DNA of 64,000 nucleotides from Bradyrhizobium sp. LMTR 3 (GTDB lineage Bacteria > Pseudomonadota > Alphaproteobacteria > Rhizobiales > Xanthobacteraceae): the NCBI RefSeq assembly GCF_001693485.1, contig NZ_MAXC01000051.1:186001-250000 (forward strand), given 5' to 3'. The notes below the pieces were generated by a model. The model did not search any database. It saw only the letters and a list, made by a program, of their open reading frames with translations, and was not told the origin of the DNA. A program made the translations under genes and the position numbers. Shown in pieces: positions 58,380 through 64,000 of the stretch (positions are counted from its first letter, which is position 1; every line of letters begins with the position of its first letter).

Positions 58380-59126
58380 GTGCGGTTGCTGGGGCGTTAT
58401 CGGGGCAGGAACGGCGCGATCGAGATCGTCGAATGCACCGCGGATGGAACACTGATCTATTTCGAGGAAGGCATCAGGCAAAGTCAGGCCACGCCCGACG
58501 GCGAGAGTGTCTTCAGCTATGTCAGGCTCATGGACGAGCTCTTGCATCGCGCGACAAACATCCTCGTCCTGGGATGCGGCGGCGGGAATCTCGCGACCAG
58601 ACTGGCGCGTCTCGGAAAAGAGCTGACGATCGTCGACAACAATCCGATCAGCTTCGTGATCGCCCAGCAGTATTTTGGGCTGCCGGACGGATTGCCGCTG
58701 ATCGCGTCCGATTTCCGGAAATTCATTCTCGACGACGATCTGCTTTACGACGGGATCGCCATCGATGTCGGGGGTCCGGATTTTCGCTTTGACGATGAAT
58801 TCGACGTCGAGACCTGCGATGCCATCCGCGCGCGGTTGGCGCCCGGCGGCCGCATCGTGATGAACGTGTTGGTCGCGAACGATATCGACCCGGTACCCGA
58901 CCGCATCGCCGCGCGGCTTGCCGGCGACCGGCTGGCAGCGTGGCTCATCGATGAACAGGGCGTCCAGGATCGAAATGCGATCATCGCATGCGTGCCGGAA
59001 AAGCGATTGAACGCGCATCCGGCGCTTGCCGAGGCGATGCAAAACAGCCTCGAGCGGTGGTCGATCCGGCGAGGCAGATTGCGCGCTCGCGACCTCGGCG
59101 CGATTTATTCCGCCGCTGACAGGTAG
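58380..59126 (+). CDS. Spermidine-synthase-like (PABS) methyltransferase-fold protein
   Basis: This 248-residue Rossmann protein has SYVRLMDELLHRATNILVLGCGGGNLATRLARLG (guide) with the glycine-rich nucleotide loop near residue 62, TIVDNNPISFVIAQQYFGLP with the acidic ribose residue, and DGIAIDVGGPDF in place of the catalytic Asp strand of polyamine synthases. It resembles spermine/spermidine synthases but the decarboxy-AdoMet-specific residues were not confirmed. A stop codon lies in frame two codons upstream and no ATG is available, so a GTG at 58380 is the start. It lies just outside the Ehr cluster, divergent from the second XRE gene. Confidence 0.75.
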   Translation: MRLLGRYRGRNGAIEIVECTADGTLIYFEEGIRQSQATPDGESVFSYVRLMDELLHRATNILVLGCGGGNLATRLARLGKELTIVDNNPISFVIAQQYFGLPDGLPLIASDFRKFILDDDLLYDGIAIDVGGPDFRFDDEFDVETCDAIRARLAPGGRIVMNVLVANDIDPVPDRIAARLAGDRLAAWLIDEQGVQDRNAIIACVPEKRLNAHPALAEAMQNSLERWSIRRGRLRARDLGAIYSAADR

Positions 59127-59381
59127 CCCGCCGCGGCAAATCGTTGCGGGCCGTCGGGGCCGGCCGTGGGATAGGAATTCACCGGCACTCGGCGCAAGCG
59201 CCGTCGCCACCTCGATCCTTCCGGTAGCTTTTGAATTGGTGCACAGCTACAGGATGCATGACCAGCATCTCGAATAGCGCGTTAGATTAAATCGACTTCG
59301 CGGGCTGGCAAGCCGCTGGCCGACGTCCGCGCCTAAGAGTATAAGCTAGCCCCACAAGCCGGAACGACGGGGAGTGCCAAG

Positions 59382-59636
59382 ATGAGCAATTACCGCGTCT
59401 CCTTCTACAAGGACCTGTTGAATTCCGACGGTCACAGCTTCAAGTGCCTCCAGCGCTGGGTCGACGTACAGTCCGACGATCCGTCTCAGGCGAAGGTGCT
59501 TGCGGGGCGGCTGGTCGACAACGACCGCCTGAACGCCGATTGCATCGAGGTGATGCACCTGATGGATGTCCCTCACGAGTTCGAACGTTCATCGGCCCGT
59601 GCGTCCAGCAAGCACGCCGGAAACGTCGCGCCGTAA
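59382..59636 (+). CDS. Small conserved-type hypothetical protein
   Basis: This 84-residue product has a clear ribosome site GGGGAG eight bases before the ATG. The core SNYRVSFYKDLLNSDGHSFKCLQRWVDVQ (guide) and SQAKVLAGRLVDNDRL look like a small alpha/beta domain with two Cys residues. No family is recognised. It stands alone, 255 bases after the PABS-like gene and 356 bases before the next operon; the first gap holds nothing recognisable. Confidence 0.6.
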   Translation: MSNYRVSFYKDLLNSDGHSFKCLQRWVDVQSDDPSQAKVLAGRLVDNDRLNADCIEVMHLMDVPHEFERSSARASSKHAGNVAP

Positions 59637-59992
59637 ATCACGGGGTGAATCGAATCCTTGCGCGCGTAACTGCCGGTTCATTCACAACCGTACGCATTCA
59701 CTGATTTCGCTCATCGTCGAGATGAGCGTGATGCCCAACACGGCCGTTGTTAGCGAAAATCCCGTGACACGGATTTATCGCATCGCAAGAAGTCGTTGCA
59801 GTTCGAAGCGCAAAAGGACGCAGCCCGAAACGAATTGTCAGATTGGGCGTGACGCCGCGTCGGACGCATGCCACTATTCCCCGATAATCAAATGCCGCGC
59901 ACGTCGGACGAAGTGCGGCTGCCAAGGGAGAGACAACAGCGTCGGCGTGGGCGCGTGAGTTCCTTTTGGCCCAACCCGTCCGTTGGCGTCGC
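59637..59992. other. Gene-free region before the second peptide-type ABC operon
   Basis: About 350 bases with no supported gene. It holds GTCGGACGCATG and CACGTCGGACGAAG, a repeated GTCGGACG word near 59862 and 59907, and a GAGAGACA stretch shortly before the permease. It presumably carries the operon promoter; no operator is convincing. Confidence 0.35.
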
Positions 59993-60931
59993 ATGGGACA
60001 ACAGATCGTCCATCGTCTGCTGATTTCGTTTCCCGCTCTGCTCGGGGTTCTCTTCCTCTGCTTTTGCCTGTTGCAGGTCGTGCCGGCCGATCCCGCGATG
60101 ATCATTGCCGGGCCCGATGCCAAGGCTGAGACCATCGCCGCGATCCGTCAGGAACTCGGTCTCGACAGATCGATCCCCGTTCAATTCTTCGAATACATCC
60201 TGCGCGTACTGCGCGGCGATCTCGGTCGCTCCATCATTTCCAACCGAATGGTGAGCGAAGAACTGGCGATGACGATCGGGCCGACGATCGAGCTGATGCT
60301 CGGTGCGATGCTGATCGCAGTGCCGGCCGGGCTCGCGCTCGGGACGCTGGCGGCAGTCCATCGCGGCCGCCTCACCGATCGCATCATCATGGCCTGCTCG
60401 GTCGCCGGCGTGTCGATGCCGGTGTTCTTCATCGGCCTGATCCTGATCCAGTTCGTTGGATTCAAATGGGCGCTGTTGCCCTTCACCGGTCGCACCGGTC
60501 CGGTATGGGACGGCGGATTGCCGAGCCTGATCCTCCCCGCACTGACGCTCGGCGCGGTGCTGATCGGCCCAATCGCGCGGCTGACGCGCACCGCCGTGCT
60601 CGAAGTGCTCGGCGCCGATTTCGTCCGCACGGCGCGCGCCAAGGGATTGCGTGAGCGGGTGGTGATCATTCATCACGCGCTGCGCAACGCCATGATTCCC
60701 GTCGTCACCCTGATCGGGCTGCAGGCGGCGTTCCTGCTCGGCGGCGCCGTGGTCACGGAAACCATGTTCTCATGGCCCGGCGTCGGCCGGCTTGCCGTCG
60801 GCGCCATCGTCTCCAGCGATTTTCCGACCGCGCAGGGCGCGATCATGATCCTCGCCGTCGCCTTCCTGACCATCAACCTCTTGGTCGATGTGCTCTACGT
60901 CTATCTCGATCCCAGGGTGCAGCGCAGATGA
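59993..60931 (+). CDS. ABC transporter permease, DppB type (second system)
   Basis: This 312-residue inner-membrane permease begins RLLISFPALLGVLFLCFCLLQVVPAD and has the EAA loop DFVRTARAKGLRERVVIIHHALRNAMIP (guide) and the end ETMFSWPGVGRLAVGAIV. The ATG at 59993 is chosen; a TTG nine codons earlier exists. It begins an operon whose order is permease, permease, binding protein, binding protein, which is unlike the first system at 20401 where the binding protein is first. It overlaps the next gene by four bases. Confidence 0.9.
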   Translation: MGQQIVHRLLISFPALLGVLFLCFCLLQVVPADPAMIIAGPDAKAETIAAIRQELGLDRSIPVQFFEYILRVLRGDLGRSIISNRMVSEELAMTIGPTIELMLGAMLIAVPAGLALGTLAAVHRGRLTDRIIMACSVAGVSMPVFFIGLILIQFVGFKWALLPFTGRTGPVWDGGLPSLILPALTLGAVLIGPIARLTRTAVLEVLGADFVRTARAKGLRERVVIIHHALRNAMIPVVTLIGLQAAFLLGGAVVTETMFSWPGVGRLAVGAIVSSDFPTAQGAIMILAVAFLTINLLVDVLYVYLDPRVQRR

Positions 60932-61815
60932 GCGTCGAGGTCCTCGAACAAGGCTTTGTCCAGGAGCGCGGAACCGGCGTATTCGCCCGCGCCGGAGTGT
61001 TGCGCCGGCTGGCGCGCGACCGGGTCGCTGCACTCGCCGGGCTGGCGCTCACGGCAATCGTGCTGGCGGCGCTGTTTGCGCCCTGGATCGCGCCCTACGA
61101 TCCCTACTTCACCGACCTCACCAAGGTGATGCTGCCTCCCGACGCCGCGCACTGGTTCGGCACCGACAATACCGGGCGCGACATTTTCAGCCGAGTCCTT
61201 TACGGCACGCGCAACACGCTGATGCTCGGGCTGGTTGGCGTGATCGTCGGCGGCTTCATCGGCGGTGTTCTCGGTATCCTCGCCGCCTATTACCGGCGGC
61301 TGGACGGCTGGATCATGCGGCTGGTCGACGTGATGCTCGCCTTCCCTGCGATCCTGATCGGCCTTGCGGTGGCCGCGATCTTCGGCGCCGGGCTGACCGC
61401 CGTGGTGATCGCGCTCGTGGTTGCCACGGTGCCCGATGTCGCCCGCGTTGCACGCGGCGCGGCGATCGGCGTGATGGGCCAGGAATTCATGGAGGCCGGC
61501 CGCGCCGTCGGCGTCTCCGACGGTGAATTGATCTGGCGCTATCTGACGCTGAATTGCATATCAACGATCTTCGTGTTCCTGACGCTGCGCTTCGGCCAGA
61601 TCATCCTGATCGGCGCCGCGCTCGGCTTCCTCGGCATGGGCGCGCAGCCGCCGACCGCCGAGCTCGGCATGATGGCAGCGCAGGGCCGCGACTTCCTGTT
61701 CATGGCGCCGCATATCGCGACGATCCCGAGCTGTGCCATCTTCGTGATCGTGCTGGCCGCCAACCTTCTGGGCGACGCATTCCGCGACGTCCTCGATCCG
61801 AGGCTGCAGACATGA
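60928..61815 (+). CDS. ABC transporter permease, DppC type (second system)
   Basis: This 295-residue partner has a long N-terminal cytoplasmic tail, then FGTDNTGRDIFSRVLYGTRNTL near residue 85, the EAA loop EFMEAGRAVGVSDGELIWRYLTLNC (guide) and the end GDAFRDVLDPRLQT. The ATG overlaps the upstream stop (ATGA) and its own stop overlaps the binding-protein ATG the same way, so three genes are translated as a chain. Confidence 0.9.
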   Translation: MSVEVLEQGFVQERGTGVFARAGVLRRLARDRVAALAGLALTAIVLAALFAPWIAPYDPYFTDLTKVMLPPDAAHWFGTDNTGRDIFSRVLYGTRNTLMLGLVGVIVGGFIGGVLGILAAYYRRLDGWIMRLVDVMLAFPAILIGLAVAAIFGAGLTAVVIALVVATVPDVARVARGAAIGVMGQEFMEAGRAVGVSDGELIWRYLTLNCISTIFVFLTLRFGQIILIGAALGFLGMGAQPPTAELGMMAAQGRDFLFMAPHIATIPSCAIFVIVLAANLLGDAFRDVLDPRLQT

Positions 61816-63380
61816 TCAGGTTCGCACTGGGAATGTCCTTGGCACTGTGCGTCACGGGCCCGGCGGCGGCCCAGACTCTCCAGCTCATGAAGGGGATCGA
61901 CGCGCCGCACTACGATGCGCAGCGCACCACCTGGGGGCCGACGTCCGATATCGTCAACATGTTCCAGGACACGCTGGTCGCGCTCGACTGGGACGGCCGC
62001 ACGCCCATTCCCTATCTCGCCAAATCCTGGACGATCAGCGAGGACGGCAGAACCTATACATTCAAGCTGCGCGACGACGTGACGTTCTGCAGCGGCAAGA
62101 AATTCACCGCCGACGACGTCGTCTTCAGCTTCAAGCGGCTCAAGGATCCCGCGATCAAGGCGCCCTATGCCTGGCGCGCCGGCAACATCAAGGAGTTGCG
62201 TGCGCCAGATCCTTACACGGTCGAATACGAGCTCGAGGAGCCCTACTCCGAACTGCTGCTGCAGCTCACCATGTTCACCAACGTCATCCACAACAAGGAG
62301 AGCGTGGAGGCGCTGGGCAAGGATTACGGCATCAAGGGCGCCGACGGCACCGGTCCCTGGTGTTTCGAGAGCTGGCAGCCGCGCACCGAGATCGTGCTCA
62401 AGCGCCACGACGCCTACCGATGGGGCCCATCGATGTACAAGAACAAGGGGCCCGTGAAGTTCGAGAAGCTTAGCGTCAAGATCATGCCCGAGGAATCCAG
62501 CCGCGTGGCGGCGATGATGGCCGGGCAGTTCGACATGACCCATCAGTTCCCGGCGCAGTTTATCGTTCAGGCCAAGGCGGCACCGATGCTGACCGTCACC
62601 GAGGCCAAGCCGAACTTCCAGTTGCTCTATTTCGGCTTCAAGACGACGCGGCCGATGGTTGCGGATCGGCGGGTGCGCGAGGCGATGAGCATCGCCATCA
62701 ACCGCGGCGAGATCGCCAAAGGCGTCCTGCTCGGTAACGCCGAGCCGGCCTTCACCATCGTCGATTCCGACGCGCTCGATCACGACCCCGACACCAAAGG
62801 CGTCGTGAAGGAGGATATCGAGCGTGCAAAAGCCCTGCTCGATGAAGCTGGCTGGAAGATGGGCAGCGACGGCGTTCGCGAGAAGGACGGCATCAAGCTG
62901 CAGCCCAAGGTCTACTACACCCAAGCCGGCAACACGCCGCGGGTGGCCGAGGCGATCCAGGGCTATCTGCGCCGCATCGGCGTGCAGTGGCAACTTCAGC
63001 CTTGGGACTCCACGATCGCCTCCGCCAAGATGGCCGAGCAGGACTACGAAATCTGGTCGGTGACGGTGCCTTATCTGTCGGCCGGCGACCTCATGAACAT
63101 CTACTTCGATTCCAGGAACATTCCGACGCCCAACCGGATGAACTGGAAGGACGCCGAAACCGATGAGTGGCTGAAGCAGGGCCGCTCGGCGCTGACGGAA
63201 GCCGATCGCGCCAAATACTACGCGAAGGTCCAGCAGAAGGTGATGCGAGAACACCTCTGGATGCCCGTACTCAACATCAACATGAACCAGGTGGCCAGCA
63301 AGAAGATATCAGATGCCAGGCCGCACATGATCTACCAGAACACTTTCTACAAGGGCTTGGACGTGTCGCGCCAGAAATAA
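61812..63380 (+). CDS. ABC binding protein family 5, first of a tandem pair
   Basis: This 522-residue exported protein has a signal peptide ending GPAAAQ. Family segments are LAKSWTISEDGRTYTFKLRDDVTFCSGKKFTADDVVFSF (guide), GADGTGPWCFESWQPRTEIVL and RVREAMSIAINRGEIAKG. It follows two permeases with a four-base overlap. A second binding protein 17 bases downstream is about 88 percent identical by eye over the visible 178 mature residues. No ATPase gene has appeared in the operon up to the window edge. The ligand is unknown; the cysteines in FCSGKK and PWCFES are conserved in both copies. Confidence 0.9.
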   Translation: MIRFALGMSLALCVTGPAAAQTLQLMKGIDAPHYDAQRTTWGPTSDIVNMFQDTLVALDWDGRTPIPYLAKSWTISEDGRTYTFKLRDDVTFCSGKKFTADDVVFSFKRLKDPAIKAPYAWRAGNIKELRAPDPYTVEYELEEPYSELLLQLTMFTNVIHNKESVEALGKDYGIKGADGTGPWCFESWQPRTEIVLKRHDAYRWGPSMYKNKGPVKFEKLSVKIMPEESSRVAAMMAGQFDMTHQFPAQFIVQAKAAPMLTVTEAKPNFQLLYFGFKTTRPMVADRRVREAMSIAINRGEIAKGVLLGNAEPAFTIVDSDALDHDPDTKGVVKEDIERAKALLDEAGWKMGSDGVREKDGIKLQPKVYYTQAGNTPRVAEAIQGYLRRIGVQWQLQPWDSTIASAKMAEQDYEIWSVTVPYLSAGDLMNIYFDSRNIPTPNRMNWKDAETDEWLKQGRSALTEADRAKYYAKVQQKVMREHLWMPVLNINMNQVASKKISDARPHMIYQNTFYKGLDVSRQK

Positions 63381-63397
63381 CGAGGGAGAGAAATACG

Positions 63398-64000
63398 ATG
63401 CGCAGCATTTTGACGGGAGTTGCGGCGCTGCTGGGAGTGGCCGCAATGTCTTCAGCGGCCGAGGCGCAGACCTTGAGGGTGATGAAGTCGCTGGACGCGC
63501 CGCATTACGACGGCCAGCGCACCACCTGGTCGCCGACGTCTGACATCGTCAACATGTTCCAGGATACACTGGTGGCGCTCGACTGGGACGGCAAGACGGC
63601 GATCCCCTACCTCGCGAAATCGTGGACGATCAGCGAGGACGGCAAGACCTACGTCTTCAAGCTGCGCGACGACGTGACGTTCTGCAGCGGCAAGAAGTTC
63701 ACCGCCGCCGATGTCGTCTACAGCTTCAAGCGGCTGAAGGATCCGGAAACCAAAGCGCCCTACGCTTGGCGCGCCGGCGACATCAAGGAAGTGCGCGCGC
63801 CCGATCCCTATACTGTCGAATATGAGCTCAACGAGCCCTACTCCGAGCTGTTGCTACAGCTCACCATGTACACCAATGCAATCCACAATCAGGAGAGCGT
63901 GGAGACGCTCGGCAAGGACTACGGCATCAAGGGAATCGACGGCACCGGTCCCTGGTGCTTCGAGAGCTGGCAGCCGCGCACCGAAATCGTACTGAAGCGC
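63398..64000 (+). CDS. ABC binding protein family 5, second of a tandem pair (cut by window edge)
   Basis: The first 201 codons are seen, open to the window edge. GAGGGAGAG lies before the ATG at 63398. The signal peptide differs from the upstream copy (GVAALLGVAAMSSAAEAQ). From AQTL onward it matches the upstream protein at about 156 of 178 positions, including LAKSWTISEDGKTY and GTGPWCFESWQPRTEIVLKR. The pair is a recent tandem duplication, perhaps with altered ligand range. ATPase genes probably follow outside the window. Confidence 0.9.
   Translation, partial: MRSILTGVAALLGVAAMSSAAEAQTLRVMKSLDAPHYDGQRTTWSPTSDIVNMFQDTLVALDWDGKTAIPYLAKSWTISEDGKTYVFKLRDDVTFCSGKKFTAADVVYSFKRLKDPETKAPYAWRAGDIKEVRAPDPYTVEYELNEPYSELLLQLTMYTNAIHNQESVETLGKDYGIKGIDGTGPWCFESWQPRTEIVLKR

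Noticed and set aside
59566..59958. 130-residue plus-strand frame after the small protein
   Set aside because: It overlaps the supported small gene, has no ribosome site, and is Arg/Ser/Cys-rich without any family feature.
61539..63254. 571-residue minus-strand frame
   Set aside because: It is antisense to the DppC-type permease and binding protein; no family features.

Overview
The window reads as a chromosomal segment of a GC-rich alphaproteobacterium, most likely Bradyrhizobium or a close relative. The evidence is the codon use, the density of ABC transporters and catabolic operons, the gene families, and several families of palindromic intergenic repeats of the kind scattered through Bradyrhizobiaceae genomes. 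No rRNA, tRNA, CRISPR array, transposase, integrase or phage gene was seen. Almost every gene looks intact; only the two window edges cut genes.

Layout. 1-6.1 kb (minus strand): a SsuABC/TauABC-type importer, a TrzA/SsnA-type amidohydrolase and the first 538 residues of a biotin-dependent carboxylase. 6.3-10.3 kb: a GntR/FCD regulator, a SnoaL-like protein, a cytosine-deaminase-type amidohydrolase and an enolase-superfamily dehydratase. A shared TGCATGCA motif links the control regions of these two blocks. 10.5-12.3 kb: an orphan branched-chain-type binding protein and a small secreted protein. 12.4-19.5 kb: hydantoinase/oxoprolinase HyuB-HyuA, an MFS transporter, a CmcJ/NvfI-type oxygenase and an unusual SDR. 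19.7-20.0 kb: an HU protein. 20.4-28.4 kb: a complete peptide/opine-type ABC importer with a double ATPase, then a PuuB-like FAD oxidase, a VOC protein and a TetR regulator. 28.4-30.4 kb: a membrane fatty-acid desaturase and a MetX-like hydrolase behind a strong palindromic operator. 30.6-33.0 kb: an isochorismatase-type hydrolase coupled to an AzgA-like permease. 33.3-34.7 kb: an orphan six-hairpin glycosidase-like protein.

34.9-41.1 kb is a urate-degradation locus: uricase, a fused OHCU decarboxylase/5-hydroxyisourate hydrolase, PuuE allantoinase, allantoate amidohydrolase, a urate/xanthine permease and a DUF3830 protein. Together they would import urate and take it through allantoin and allantoate to ureidoglycolate and ammonia. 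41.2-42.3 kb is an MscS channel. 42.5-50.1 kb holds a sugar-type ABC importer with a shikimate-dehydrogenase-like enzyme, a GntR regulator, a flavin monooxygenase, a quinone oxidoreductase and a DUF2889 protein, which look like one catabolic regulon.

The most interesting system is at 50.3-58.2 kb. A six-gene operon resembles hydrogenase-4/formate hydrogenlyase (HyfB, C, E, F, G and I types), but its large subunit has lost both cysteines of the N-terminal NiFe motif. It therefore belongs with the energy-converting hydrogenase-related (Ehr) complexes, whose electron donor and physiological role are unsettled. Two paralogous small XRE regulators bracket it: the first is translationally coupled to the first structural gene, the second converges on the last. 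The window ends (60.0-64.0 kb) in another peptide-type ABC operon with two nearly identical binding proteins in tandem, the second cut by the window edge.
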